The notes beneath the pieces were generated by a model that was not told the origin of the DNA, did not search any database, and saw only the letters and a program-made list of their open reading frames with translations. From Pseudomonas sp. UBA5706 (GTDB lineage: Bacteria; Pseudomonadota; Gammaproteobacteria; Pseudomonadales; Pseudomonadaceae), in the NCBI RefSeq assembly GCF_002419965.1, contig NZ_DIHC01000048.1, positions 19,501 to 78,137 of the forward strand: DNA of 58,637 bases. Reading direction: 5' to 3'. The stretch's first letter is position 1; each line of letters starts with the position of its first letter. The position numbers were made by a program, and so were the translations under genes. This document shows, one piece after another, positions 49,618 through 58,637 of this stretch.

Positions 49618-49670
49618 ATAAAATTCGCATTACTACAAAAAGTCCGCTCGTTTAGAGGAGTTGCCTCAGC

Positions 49671-51224
49671 ATGCGTATCAAAGTGCATTGTCAGAATCGC
49701 ATCGGTATTCTGCGCGATATCCTCGAGTTGCTGGTCGCCTACGGTGTCAACGTTTTGAGTGGCGAAGTAGGGGGCGAGCAGGGTGATGCGATCTATCTGC
49801 GTTGCCCGAATCTGATCAACCTGCAATTTCAGGCTTTGGTGCCCAGGTTTGAAACGATCCCAGGGGTTTTCGGCGTTAAACGCGTGGGATTGATGCCTAG
49901 CGAGCGTCGGCACATGGAGCTGAATGCGTTGCTTGGTGCACTGGAGTTCCCGGTGCTGTCCATCGACATGGGCGGCTCGATCGTCGCGGCGAACAGGGCG
50001 GCGGCGCAACTGCTAGGCGTGCGGGTCGACGAGGTGCCCGGGATCGCGCTGTCACGCTATGCCGAAGACTTCGACCTGCCGCAACTGATACGCGTCAATC
50101 GTTCGCGCATCAACGGCTTGCGGGTCAAGGTCAAGGGCGACGTTTTCCTTGCCGACATCGCGCCGCTGCAATCCGAACATGAAGACAGCGAGGCGATGGC
50201 TGGCGCCGTGCTGACCCTGCATCGCGCCGATCGGGTCGGAGAGCACATTTATAACGTGCGCAAGCAGGAACTGCGCGGCTTCGACAGTATCTTCCAGAGT
50301 TCGAAGGTGATGGCTGCGGTGGTGCGTGAAGCCCGGCGCATGGCCCCATTGGATGCACCATTATTAATAGAAGGGGAAACCGGCACGGGCAAGGAGTTGC
50401 TGGCGCGGGCCTGCCACCTGGCGAGTCCTAGGGGCCAGTCACCGATGATGGCGCTCAATTGCGCGGGGCTTTCCGAATCCATGGCCGAGACCGAGCTGTT
50501 TGGCTACGGGCCGGGCGCGTTCGAAGGTGCCCGGGCCGAAGGCAAGCTGGGCCTGCTGGAACTGACCGCTGGCGGTACGCTGTTCCTCGACGGCGTAGCC
50601 GAAATGAGCGCGCGATTGCAGGCGAAACTGCTGCGCTATCTGCAGGAAGGCTGCTTTCGCCGCGTCGGCAGCGATGAAGAGGTGTACCTGGACGTGCGGG
50701 TCATTTGTGCCACCCAGGTCGATCTTTCCGAGCTGTGCGCGCGCGGAGAATTCCGCCAGGATCTCTATCACCGTCTGAATGTGCTTTCGCTGCATATTCC
50801 GCCGCTTCGAGAGTGTCTCGACGGCCTGGACCCGTTGGTTCAGCACTTTCTCGATCAGGCCAGTCGGCAGATTGGTTGTGCCTTGCCCCATATCGTGCCG
50901 GCTGCGCTCCAGCGTCTGCGCCAATATCACTGGCCTGGCAACGTGCGACAGTTGGAAAACGTGCTGTTTCAGGCGGTGTCATTATGTGAGGGAGGCCTGG
51001 TCAAGGCCGAACATATCCGCCTGCCGGATTACGGCGTGCGTCAGCCACTGGGAGATTTTTCACTGGAGGGGGGGCTGGAAGATATTATCGGGCGTTTCGA
51101 AAAAGCAGTGCTCGAGCAACTTTATAACGCACACCCGAGCAGCCGGTTACTGGGAAAGCGATTGGGTGTATCCCACACAACGATTGCCAATAAGTTGAAG
51201 AACTATGAAGTCGGGCGCCAATAA
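49671..51224 (+). CDS. phhR: TyrR/PhhR-type transcriptional activator
   Basis: A 517-residue TyrR-family enhancer-binding protein. It has an N-terminal ACT domain (~1-75, RIKVHCQNRIGILRDILELL), a PAS domain (~80-180), an AAA+ domain with Walker A GETGTGKE and Walker B GGTLFLDGV, and a C-terminal TyrR-type helix-turn-helix (GKRLGVSHTTIANKLKNY). The sigma-54 contact loop reads GAFEGA instead of GAFTGA. PhhR is known to activate phhABC in response to Phe and Tyr. Divergent from phhA. Confidence 0.94.
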   Translation: MRIKVHCQNRIGILRDILELLVAYGVNVLSGEVGGEQGDAIYLRCPNLINLQFQALVPRFETIPGVFGVKRVGLMPSERRHMELNALLGALEFPVLSIDMGGSIVAANRAAAQLLGVRVDEVPGIALSRYAEDFDLPQLIRVNRSRINGLRVKVKGDVFLADIAPLQSEHEDSEAMAGAVLTLHRADRVGEHIYNVRKQELRGFDSIFQSSKVMAAVVREARRMAPLDAPLLIEGETGTGKELLARACHLASPRGQSPMMALNCAGLSESMAETELFGYGPGAFEGARAEGKLGLLELTAGGTLFLDGVAEMSARLQAKLLRYLQEGCFRRVGSDEEVYLDVRVICATQVDLSELCARGEFRQDLYHRLNVLSLHIPPLRECLDGLDPLVQHFLDQASRQIGCALPHIVPAALQRLRQYHWPGNVRQLENVLFQAVSLCEGGLVKAEHIRLPDYGVRQPLGDFSLEGGLEDIIGRFEKAVLEQLYNAHPSSRLLGKRLGVSHTTIANKLKNYEVGRQ

Positions 51225-51342
51225 CTGTCGCCGTAACTTGCAATTAACCGATTGGCTGCAGTACCGCTTGCCCAGGCGGCGATTGTTAATACAACGCCGT
51301 CGGCAAGCTGTACGGTTACAGCACTTAACGTTCTACCCGTCA

Positions 51343-51609
51343 TTAACCATTACTGCATCCGTTGCCCATGACCATGTACTCCATGACATGGCGCTGGCCC
51401 TTAGAGTCATCGTATGTCATGTGCTGTGGAACGACGCGGCAGACATTGGGCACCTCATCCACCGAGATGACCTTGGCGATGTCCAGCTTGGTTGAGTACG
51501 CGTAGTGTTCGACGCGTTGTTGCTGTGCAGCAACTTTGGCGCCAGATTCTTCTGCCATTGCCATGGCGCTGAAACCACAAAGAGCCATTACAACCAGTGC
51601 AGCTTTCAT
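51343..51609 (-). CDS. DUF2790 small periplasmic protein
   Basis: An 88-residue secreted protein. Signal peptide KAALVVMALCGFSAMAMA; mature part with KLDIAKVISVDEVPNVCRVVPQHMTYDDSKG and a C-terminal GNGC, so one disulphide is likely. This is the Pseudomonas-specific DUF2790 family, whose members are often stress- or metal-induced; the function is unknown. Confidence 0.9.
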   Translation of the reverse strand: MKAALVVMALCGFSAMAMAEESGAKVAAQQQRVEHYAYSTKLDIAKVISVDEVPNVCRVVPQHMTYDDSKGQRHVMEYMVMGNGCSNG

Positions 51610-52060
51610 TACAAGTTTCCTCTGAGTTGCTTCGTCAACGCGGCCGAACAGCCCATTGCGTTCGGCCGGGTGCGCAAAACCCTTGTAGGGCTTTGTGTGA
51701 AGCCAGTGATTAGCAAGTTAAGTTGCGTGATCGACCAGCCGACGTGTGGGGGGCTATGGGGGTCAATCAGTTGCCGTGTTGGCGGAATGAATTCTATGCC
51801 CCTGCCTGAAAGTTATATAGAAACCATTTTGATAAAGACTGTTGAGCGTTTCGTTAACAATCGCTGAGCCTGCGTGATGGTGCGGCGCTGGTCGGCTTTC
51901 GGGGGTAGCGCCAGGATGAAGAATTTGCCATGAGCGGGGCACTTCCGGGGGTTTCAGCGTTATGCTGAGGTCCGGTAAGACCATCGTCGAATGGCTTTCA
52001 GGGCCATCGGCAGATACAACACGGTCATAAAACAACAACATTTTCACCGAGGTAAGAAAG
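51610..52060. promoter_or_regulatory. Divergent control region of DUF2790 gene and acsA
   Basis: This 451-nt region contains no convincing gene. A perfect 9-bp inverted repeat (CGGCCGAAC / GTTCGGCCG, 51641-51668, 10-nt loop) lies 32 nt upstream of the DUF2790 start and could be a 5' UTR stem or operator. The acsA ribosome-binding site is GAGGT at the right edge. No promoter consensus is strong. Confidence 0.5.
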
Positions 52061-54016
52061 ATGAGTGCGGCTTCCCTGTACCCCGTCCGCCCTGAAGTGG
52101 CAGCAAATACGCTCACTGACGAAGCGACCTACAAGGCCATGTACCAGCAGTCGGTGGTCAACCCCGATGGCTTCTGGCGTGAGCAGGCCCAGCGCCTGGA
52201 TTGGATCAAGCCTTTCACCACCGTCAAACAGACCTCCTTCGACGATCACCGCGTCGACATCAAGTGGTTCGCCGATGGCACCTTGAACGTTTCCTACAAC
52301 TGCCTGGATCGTCATCTGGCCGAACGCGGCGATCAAATCGCAATCATCTGGGAAGGCGACGATCCTTCCGAAAGCCGCAACATCACGTACCGCGAATTGC
52401 ACGAAGAAGTGTGCAAGTTCGCCAACGCCCTGCGCGGCCAGGATGTGCACCGCGGCGACGTGGTCACCATCTATATGCCGATGATCCCGGAAGCGGTGGT
52501 CGCCATGCTCGCCTGCGCGCGCATCGGGGCGATTCATTCGGTGGTGTTCGGTGGCTTCTCGCCGGAGGCCCTGGCCGGTCGCATTATCGACTGTGAATCC
52601 AAAGTGGTGATCACTGCCGACGAGGGCCTGCGAGGTGGCAAGCGCACGGCGCTCAAAGCCAACGTCGACCGCGCCTTGACCAACCCTGAAACCAGCAGCG
52701 TGCAGAAAGTCATCGTGTGCAAGCGCACCGGCGGCGACATCGAGTGGAACCGCCATCGTGACATCTGGTACCACGCTTTGCTGGAAGTGGCTTCCAGCAC
52801 CTGTGCGCCGAAAGAAATGGGCGCTGAAGAGTCGCTGTTCATTCTTTACACCTCGGGCTCGACCGGTAAACCCAAGGGCGTGCTTCACACCACGGCAGGT
52901 TATCTGCTGTACGCCGCACTGACCCATGAGCGCGTATTCGATTACAAGCCCGGCGAAGTCTATTGGTGCACCGCCGACGTGGGTTGGGTCACCGGCCACA
53001 GCTACATTGTCTATGGCCCATTGGCCAACGGCGCGACCACGCTGCTGTTTGAAGGCGTGCCCAATTACCCGGATATCACCCGCGTCTCGAAAATTGTCGA
53101 CAAGCATAAGGTCAACATCCTTTACACCGCGCCCACGGCCATCCGCGCGATGATGGCCGAGGGTACCAAGGCAGTTGAAGGCGCTGACGGTTCAAGCCTG
53201 CGTTTGCTGGGTTCGGTGGGTGAGCCGATCAATCCCGAGGCCTGGAACTGGTACTACAACACCGTCGGCAAGCAGAACTGCCCGATCGTTGACACTTGGT
53301 GGCAGACCGAAACCGGCGGCATTCTGATCAGCCCGCTCCCAGGCGCAACGGCGCTCAAACCGGGTTCGGCGACCCGTCCTTTCTTCGGTGTGATCCCAGC
53401 GCTGGTGGATAATCTGGGTAATCTTATCGACGGTGCGGCGGAGGGTAACCTGGTGATTCTCGACTCCTGGCCGGGTCAATCGCGCAGTCTGTATGGCGAC
53501 CATGACCGCTTCGTCGACACCTACTTCAAGACGTTCCGCGGCATGTACTTCACCGGCGACGGTGCCCGTCGTGACGAAGACGGCTATTACTGGATCACCG
53601 GCCGAGTGGACGACGTGCTCAATGTTTCCGGCCATCGCATGGGCACTGCCGAGATCGAAAGCGCAATGGTCGCTCACCCGAAGGTCGCCGAGGCTGCGGT
53701 GGTCGGTGTGCCTCACGACCTGAAAGGGCAGGGCATTTATGTCTACGTGACGCTCAATGGGGGCGAAGTGCCGGACGAGGCTCTGCGCATTGAACTGCGC
53801 AACTGGGTGCGCAAGGAAATCGGCCCGATTGCCTCGCCTGACGTGATTCAGTGGGCCCCGGGGCTGCCGAAGACTCGCTCGGGCAAGATTATGCGGCGCA
53901 TCCTGCGCAAGATTGCGACCGGCGAGTACGATGCACTCGGTGACATCTCCACGTTGGCCGATCCAGGCGTGGTGGCGCATCTGGTAGAGACCCACAAGAC
54001 CATGAACGTCGCCTGA
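52061..54016 (+). CDS. acsA: Acetyl-CoA synthetase AcsA
   Basis: Activates acetate to acetyl-CoA with ATP via acetyl-AMP. The 651-residue enzyme has the P-loop YTSGSTGKPKGVLHTTAGY, the adenylate motif WWQTETGG, the hinge GRVDDVLNVSGHRMGT and the conserved acetylatable lysine K609 in KTRSGKIMRR, the site of Pat/CobB-type control in other bacteria. It is one of typically two acs paralogues in pseudomonads. It ends at a strong terminator. Confidence 0.97.
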   Translation: MSAASLYPVRPEVAANTLTDEATYKAMYQQSVVNPDGFWREQAQRLDWIKPFTTVKQTSFDDHRVDIKWFADGTLNVSYNCLDRHLAERGDQIAIIWEGDDPSESRNITYRELHEEVCKFANALRGQDVHRGDVVTIYMPMIPEAVVAMLACARIGAIHSVVFGGFSPEALAGRIIDCESKVVITADEGLRGGKRTALKANVDRALTNPETSSVQKVIVCKRTGGDIEWNRHRDIWYHALLEVASSTCAPKEMGAEESLFILYTSGSTGKPKGVLHTTAGYLLYAALTHERVFDYKPGEVYWCTADVGWVTGHSYIVYGPLANGATTLLFEGVPNYPDITRVSKIVDKHKVNILYTAPTAIRAMMAEGTKAVEGADGSSLRLLGSVGEPINPEAWNWYYNTVGKQNCPIVDTWWQTETGGILISPLPGATALKPGSATRPFFGVIPALVDNLGNLIDGAAEGNLVILDSWPGQSRSLYGDHDRFVDTYFKTFRGMYFTGDGARRDEDGYYWITGRVDDVLNVSGHRMGTAEIESAMVAHPKVAEAAVVGVPHDLKGQGIYVYVTLNGGEVPDEALRIELRNWVRKEIGPIASPDVIQWAPGLPKTRSGKIMRRILRKIATGEYDALGDISTLADPGVVAHLVETHKTMNVA

Positions 54017-54030
54017 CGTTTAGGGACCTG

Positions 54031-54068
54031 AAACGCCCCGTCCGGTGAAAGCCGGGCGGGGCGTTTTT
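54031..54068 (+). terminator. acsA intrinsic terminator
   Basis: AAACGCCCCG-CCGG and CCGG-CGGGGCGTTT pair over 15 positions (one G-U) around a 6-nt loop, followed by TTTTTG. The stem starts 15 nt after the acsA stop. Confidence 0.92.
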
Positions 54069-54300
54069 GTTTGTCTGGCGATTGCTCTTGTTGGAGGCAA
54101 GCACCCAGATGCGTACGCTCTCAAACGCATCCTCTGACCCGATGAAATGACTCTTCATCTACGATTTCCGAATTTTCGGAAACGTCCTGCATACCTTCTT
54201 CAACCTCCTTGTTAGGGTGCTCGCAAATGTGAGTTTGCTCAGGCCACGGACGGGCATGGGAATCGCGTTTTGTCTTTTCTTGAATCTTAGGGACAAGCCC

Positions 54301-57300
54301 ATGTTCTCGCCTCTCAACGCCGCGCAATTCACGCTTCGGATCCCTGCCATACGCAATGACTTCAAAGTGCTCGCTTTTGATGGCCTTGAAGTCATCAGCG
54401 ACCTCTACGCCATTGAAGTCGAACTGGTCAGCGAGTACCCGGATTTCGATCTCGAAAGCCTGCTCAGTCAGCCTGCTTTTCTTGAGTTTGGTTTAAATGG
54501 GGAGGGAATTCACGGGCGCGTCGAAAATGTGCGAATCGGCGAGCCGGGCAAGCGTTTGACCCGGTACCAACTGACTTTGGTGCCTGTGCTGCACTATCTG
54601 CAGTTCAGCTTTAATCAGCGCATTTTTCAACAGATGACGGTCCCGCAGATCATTGCGCAGGTTCTCAAACAGCATGGCATCCTGGCCGATGCGTATACCT
54701 TTCGCACCAGGACCAGCACCGAGCGCGATTACTGCACGCAGTATCTGGAAAGCGACTTCCGGCTCATTCAGCGCTTGTGCGCTGAGGACGGGATTGCCTG
54801 GCATTACCAGCACAGCCCGGATGGCCACCACCTGATATTCACCGATGACCAGACCGGGTTTTCCAAACTGGGCGCCACGGCCTATCTGCAAGACTCCGGC
54901 ATGGCAGCAGATCACCCGGTGATCAGCCAGTTTTCGATGCGTTTCAGCACCCGTACCAGCAGTACCACTCGCCGGCACTACACCTTCGAACGCCCCACCC
55001 TGTTGCGTGAAAGCCGATCCCAGGCCCCTTTCAAGCCTGCACTCGAGGACTACCGCTACCCTGAGCCGTTCGAGAATGAAGAGCACGGCAACCTGCTTGC
55101 CCGACAGGCCCTTGAACGACACCGTGTCGATTATCAATTGTCCGAAGGTGAGAGCGATCAGCCCGTTTTGCGCAGCGGCCACTTTTTTGACCTGACCGAC
55201 CACCCGCGCAAAAAGTGCAACGACTTGTGGCTGTTGATCGGAGTCCATCACACCGGCAAACAACCTCAGGCGCTTGAGGAGTCGGTCGCCGGTAACAACA
55301 ACCCCAAGGAAGGCTTTACCCAGGGCTATCGCAACACGTTCAGCGCCATCGCCGGGCACGTGTTCTACCGTCCCCCGATACCCGCGCCCCGCCCCGTGCT
55401 GGTTGCCCAAACCGCCCAAGTGACCGGGCCTGCCGGAGAAGAAATCTTCTGCGACGAATATGGGCGGCTCAAGGTCGAGTTTCATTGGGACCGTGCCGAG
55501 CTAGGCAGCGACAAAAGCAGTTGCTGGCTACGGGTGTCATCCAGCTGGGCGGGGGATGGTTTTGGCACGGTGATCATTCCACGCATCGGCATGGAAGTGG
55601 TGGTGACCTTTCTGGAAGGTAACCCCGATAAACCGCTGATCACCGGGTGTGTGCCGAACAAGGTCACGGCGGTGCCCTATTCGCTGCCCGACAACAAAAC
55701 CAAAACCGTGCTGCGCAGCCATAGTTCACCGGCCAGCGGCGGCTACAACGAGCTGTCGATCGAAGACCGTGCCGGGCAGGAGAAAATCTACCTGCGAGCC
55801 CAGCGTGACCTTGAGCAGAAAGTCGAACACGACTCGCTGCTGGAAGTGGGCAACGAACGCCACGAAACCATTAAGGGCAACAGCATTGTGGTGCTGGAAG
55901 CCGAGGATCAACGTACCGTCACGGCAGACCGCAAGGTCCAGCTCAACGCCAATGATTATTTGGACGTGGCCCAGAGCAGCCACACCCGCGTCGGGAAAAC
56001 GCTGGTAGTTGAGGCGGGACAACAGGTGCACCTCAAGTCCGGGGCCAACATCGTTCTGGATGCCGGGGCGAGCATCACCTTGAAAGGTGGTGGTCAGCAC
56101 ATCGTCATCGGGCCGGGCGGGATATTCAGCAGCACCGAGATACAACTCGGCGGTGCGCCTGCCAAAGGCGCTGCTGCCGTTGCGCCGGCACCTGGAATGC
56201 GACCGGCGCCATCCGAGCCACGACTCTTCGCACCACCGTTCATCATGGCCGCAGCCAAACGATTCGGCTCGGATTTTTGCCCGCTGTTGGAACTCACCGA
56301 AGACGACATGGGGATAGAAGAAGAGGAAGAAGAAGTCGAGCTGGAGCAGTTGATCACGCTGCGCATCGGCATGTTTTTCGATGGCACCGGTAACAACCGG
56401 GAAAATACTGAAAAGGTCGAGAGCTGCTTTGCCCGCGACGTGCATCTGGGGGCGTCGGCTGAGGCCCTTCGCCAGTTCTGTTCGACATATGGTTTTGACG
56501 GTAACGGAAGTGCGCCCGATGACAGTCATGGGAACGACAGCAGCAATGTGGCTAAGTTGTACGAGCTTTATAAGGACGATAGCGATACGCGAATTCCAGA
56601 TGAGGAGACAGAGGCATCACTGCGTATTTACATTGAGGGCATTGGCACCAGCAGCACCACAGCCGACTCTAAATATTCCTCAGCCACTGGGCTCGGCGCA
56701 CAAGGCGTCAGAACCCGCGTAGAGGAAAGTCCTGCACTTTTCATCAAAGCCCTCCGAACCTTTTGGCAGAATAACCCCGACAAGCGCATCAAACGCATTG
56801 AATTCGACATTTTCGGGTTCAGCCGGGGCGCCGCGGCAGCCAGGGATTTTGCCAATGAGGTATTAAAGGGCGATGGCAGTATTCTGGCAAAAGCCTTGCC
56901 CGCCGGATCACCTGTTTTGGCTGACAACTTCGTGTGGCGGCCGCAAACAGACTTCTGCATCAACTACATCGGCATCTTTGACACGGTCGCGGCGATTTCC
57001 GGTTGGATGCACGGGGACTTCAGCGGCCATAACGCCAACAACCCCGGCATCAATATCCGCCTGTCGCCGAATGCCGCGAGAAAGATCGTGCACCTGATTG
57101 CCAAGGACGAACACCGCTACAACTTCTCGCTGAACAAAACCGACGCCGACATCGCCTTGCCTGGCGTGCATTCCGATCTGGGCGGCGGTTACCGGCCTGA
57201 CATGGTCGAACGCGTGCTGCTCAGCAAACCCAGCCACGAAATGCTCCACTCGGCGCTCAAGAGCAGCACCCTTCACAAAATCGTCAAGGAACAACTGGAA

Positions 57301-57765
57301 AAACTCCGTGCACGCTATTCCCGTTACGACCTGCCGCTGGAAATAAGCCAGTGGGATGAAGACATCGTTTCAAATGTCAGAGGCGACCGCTCCCGCGCCA
57401 AACGGGTTCATGCCGCCGTCAGCGTTCAGCGCGAGGTGCGCAATGATCTGGCACTCGTCTACCTGCGCATCATGCGCGAGCTAGCGGTGCAACACGGCGT
57501 GCCTTTTGACGATATCGACGAAAGCGACACAAGACTGGCACTGCCGGATGAACTTGTGCCCATCGCCCAAAAGCTGATGGCCTATGCCCAAGGCAAAACC
57601 ACGTCCTACGGCCTGAGCGAGGCAGAAGAACGTCTGCTTTATAAGCGTTACGTGCACCTCTCTTCGCACTGGAACCCCGTCACTCATCGCAACGCAGAGA
57701 GGGATGTCTTGTTTATCAACCGTCCCGGTGAAAACGACCTGCGCACGGAGCACCCCAATGAATAA
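54301..57765 (+). CDS. VgrG fused to a DUF2235 (Tle1-like) lipase effector
   Basis: A specialised type VI spike of 1154 residues. The N-terminal part is VgrG: gp27-like domains (~1-380, including CTQYLESDFRLIQRLCAEDG), an OB-fold gp5 domain (~390-470, FHWDRAELGSDKSSCWLRVS), and needle repeats (DUF2345-type, ~490-640). After an Ala/Pro linker and an acidic run (IEEEEEEVELEQ) comes a DUF2235 hydrolase (~690-1060) with FFDGTGNN, the nucleophile elbow GFSRGA (S841), FDTVAAI (D894) and GVHSDLGGGY (H957), the Tle1-type catalytic triad. It would cut phospholipids in rival cells. ATG 54301 has AGGGACA upstream. Orphan: no other T6SS genes are in the window. The upstream 284 nt hold only the acsA terminator. 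Confidence 0.92.
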   Translation: MFSPLNAAQFTLRIPAIRNDFKVLAFDGLEVISDLYAIEVELVSEYPDFDLESLLSQPAFLEFGLNGEGIHGRVENVRIGEPGKRLTRYQLTLVPVLHYLQFSFNQRIFQQMTVPQIIAQVLKQHGILADAYTFRTRTSTERDYCTQYLESDFRLIQRLCAEDGIAWHYQHSPDGHHLIFTDDQTGFSKLGATAYLQDSGMAADHPVISQFSMRFSTRTSSTTRRHYTFERPTLLRESRSQAPFKPALEDYRYPEPFENEEHGNLLARQALERHRVDYQLSEGESDQPVLRSGHFFDLTDHPRKKCNDLWLLIGVHHTGKQPQALEESVAGNNNPKEGFTQGYRNTFSAIAGHVFYRPPIPAPRPVLVAQTAQVTGPAGEEIFCDEYGRLKVEFHWDRAELGSDKSSCWLRVSSSWAGDGFGTVIIPRIGMEVVVTFLEGNPDKPLITGCVPNKVTAVPYSLPDNKTKTVLRSHSSPASGGYNELSIEDRAGQEKIYLRAQRDLEQKVEHDSLLEVGNERHETIKGNSIVVLEAEDQRTVTADRKVQLNANDYLDVAQSSHTRVGKTLVVEAGQQVHLKSGANIVLDAGASITLKGGGQHIVIGPGGIFSSTEIQLGGAPAKGAAAVAPAPGMRPAPSEPRLFAPPFIMAAAKRFGSDFCPLLELTEDDMGIEEEEEEVELEQLITLRIGMFFDGTGNNRENTEKVESCFARDVHLGASAEALRQFCSTYGFDGNGSAPDDSHGNDSSNVAKLYELYKDDSDTRIPDEETEASLRIYIEGIGTSSTTADSKYSSATGLGAQGVRTRVEESPALFIKALRTFWQNNPDKRIKRIEFDIFGFSRGAAAARDFANEVLKGDGSILAKALPAGSPVLADNFVWRPQTDFCINYIGIFDTVAAISGWMHGDFSGHNANNPGINIRLSPNAARKIVHLIAKDEHRYNFSLNKTDADIALPGVHSDLGGGYRPDMVERVLLSKPSHEMLHSALKSSTLHKIVKEQLEKLRARYSRYDLPLEISQWDEDIVSNVRGDRSRAKRVHAAVSVQREVRNDLALVYLRIMRELAVQHGVPFDDIDESDTRLALPDELVPIAQKLMAYAQGKTTSYGLSEAEERLLYKRYVHLSSHWNPVTHRNAERDVLFINRPGENDLRTEHPNE

Positions 57766-58432
57766 GCTTTTGTCGCTCGTCCTGTCGGTACTGATACTCA
57801 GCGGCTGTACTTCGGGGAACCGAAGCTCATTGCCCTATGACGCTTGGCGATTGGGCTTTTTTGCACCGGATTACATGGAGGTCTGGATCGAGACCGCTGA
57901 TACCTACGGCATCAACGGAATGGTGCGTATCCGCGCAGTCGGTGGTTATCCCGCGATGGGATATCCCCGCGCTTTCAGCAACGGTAATCCAGAGGTATTT
58001 AGAGGTGACCCAAAGGGCTGGCCTGAGCGAGTGGGCTGGGGCGCAGGCAAATACGTCAAGGGCGCCGACCTGCCCAAGCAAATCTACGTGCGCTGGCAAT
58101 CGCTGGTGGAACCGCAGACCTATCACACGCGCATCGACATCCCCGAATCGATCCGGGACATCATGCGCAAAGGAGAAAAAGCGTTCTGTCGTGCTGACGG
58201 AAAATGGATCACTGACTACCGCGAAGCCATCGTCATCGGCCTGGCCCCCGGTGGCATCGCCAAGGCTTGGGTGACAGGACCCTGCTTGTCGCCCATCGAG
58301 ATCGCAAGGGTACAGGCCAAAGTCGATCCAACCGGGCCAAATGACGGCGAGTCAAATGGCAAATATGACCCTCCCTCAGCGGAATCGAGAGCGTACATCG
58401 AGAAATTCGGTGTCCCGTATGGCTCGTGGTGA
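57758..58432 (+). CDS. DUF2931 lipoprotein, likely immunity protein to the lipase
   Basis: A 224-residue lipoprotein with lipobox LILSGC (Cys17) and a DUF2931-type mature part (YMEVWIETADTYGING, WQSLVEPQTYHTRIDIPE, GLAPGGIAKAWVTGPC). The start overlaps the effector stop by 8 nt. DUF2931 lipoproteins are common partners of DUF2235-type effectors, so it is best read as periplasmic immunity. The longer frame from 57704 is rejected because it lacks the lipobox position at the N-terminus. Confidence 0.85.
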   Translation: MNKLLSLVLSVLILSGCTSGNRSSLPYDAWRLGFFAPDYMEVWIETADTYGINGMVRIRAVGGYPAMGYPRAFSNGNPEVFRGDPKGWPERVGWGAGKYVKGADLPKQIYVRWQSLVEPQTYHTRIDIPESIRDIMRKGEKAFCRADGKWITDYREAIVIGLAPGGIAKAWVTGPCLSPIEIARVQAKVDPTGPNDGESNGKYDPPSAESRAYIEKFGVPYGSW

Positions 58433-58440
58433 CTGCCTGC

Positions 58441-58637
58441 ATGAATAAACCTGTGGCACCGGTTACAGCGAAAAAGATCGTGCACCCGGTTGCCAAGAAC
58501 GAACACCGCTACAACTTCGCGCTGAACAAAACCGACGCCGACATCGCGCTGCCTGATAAGCGTTACGTGCACCTCTCTTCGCACTGGAACCCTATCACTC
58601 ATCGCAACGCAGAGAGGGATGTCTTGTTTATCAACCG
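58441..58637 (+). pseudogene. Internally deleted copy of the lipase C-terminus (runs off the window)
   Basis: An open frame from ATG 58441 reads KKIVHPVAKNEHRYNF, then ALNKTDADIALP, joined directly to KRYVHLSSHWNPITHRNAER and DVLFINR. These match two separate parts of the fused lipase (DNA 57081-57162 and 57641-57723) with only a few differences, while ~480 nt between them are missing. No ribosome-binding site. It is a relic of a duplicated effector-immunity unit that continues to the right. Confidence 0.8.

Noticed and set aside
51780..51869. A ~29-codon ORF upstream of acsA
   Set aside because: No ribosome-binding site or conserved feature is visible; it is too short to support.

Overview
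The window is about 60% GC and carries gene families typical of Pseudomonas: a Lap-type adhesin with its own type I secretion system, phhABC/phhR, acsA, a DUF2790 protein, an FimV-like LysM protein, and REP-like hairpins ending in TTGCCGGCGATGGCG. A member of the P. fluorescens/P. putida assemblage is the best guess. This is inference from gene content, not from a search.

Left part (1-11.4 kb): an outward secretion unit. lapE-, lapB- and lapC-type genes form a minus-strand operon, divergent from a 1973-residue LapA-like adhesin. The adhesin has an N-terminal retention module, a Pro-rich spacer, three ~247-residue repeats, a von Willebrand A domain and RTX calcium repeats. No lapD or lapG is present. 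From 11.4 to 32.3 kb the genes are ordinary core genome: yecA-type, recQ, a marR-type regulator, an fimV paralogue, a SelT/W-type protein, a bestrophin, trkH, and a Cpx-like two-component set (regulator, Spy/CpxP-like protein, kinase) with a GTAAA-N6-GTAAA site. The yciI-yciB / rnm-yciO-scpA-scpB-rluB cluster follows.

Middle part (32.3-42.9 kb): accessory DNA, AT-rich in places. First comes a two-gene cassette of a 46-codon peptide, a strong hairpin and an M29-fold metalloenzyme, which resembles a minimal modified-peptide operon. Next are two tandem, mosaic-conserved 253/254-residue proteins of unknown function. The second is coupled by overlap to a complete tripartite ABC exporter: a MacB-type ATPase and permease on separate genes, a TolC-type channel and an HlyD/RND-type adaptor, all overlapping by 8-11 nt. 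Behind this lie a frameshifted small secreted protein, another small secreted protein, an AT-rich orphan on the other strand and a scrap of a paralogue. Two diverged ~150-bp copies of the aroP promoter/leader region bracket this 8.9-kb stretch, suggesting a past insertion or rearrangement at aroP.

Right part (42.9-58.6 kb): aromatic amino acid uptake and use (aroP; phhA, phhB and phhC divergent from phhR), arfB, an MFS transporter and acsA. An orphan type VI module follows: VgrG fused to a DUF2235 (Tle1-like) lipase, then a DUF2931 lipoprotein as likely immunity protein. The window ends in an internally deleted copy of the lipase C-terminus, a relic of a duplicated effector-immunity unit. No rRNA, tRNA, CRISPR array, transposase or phage gene was recognised.
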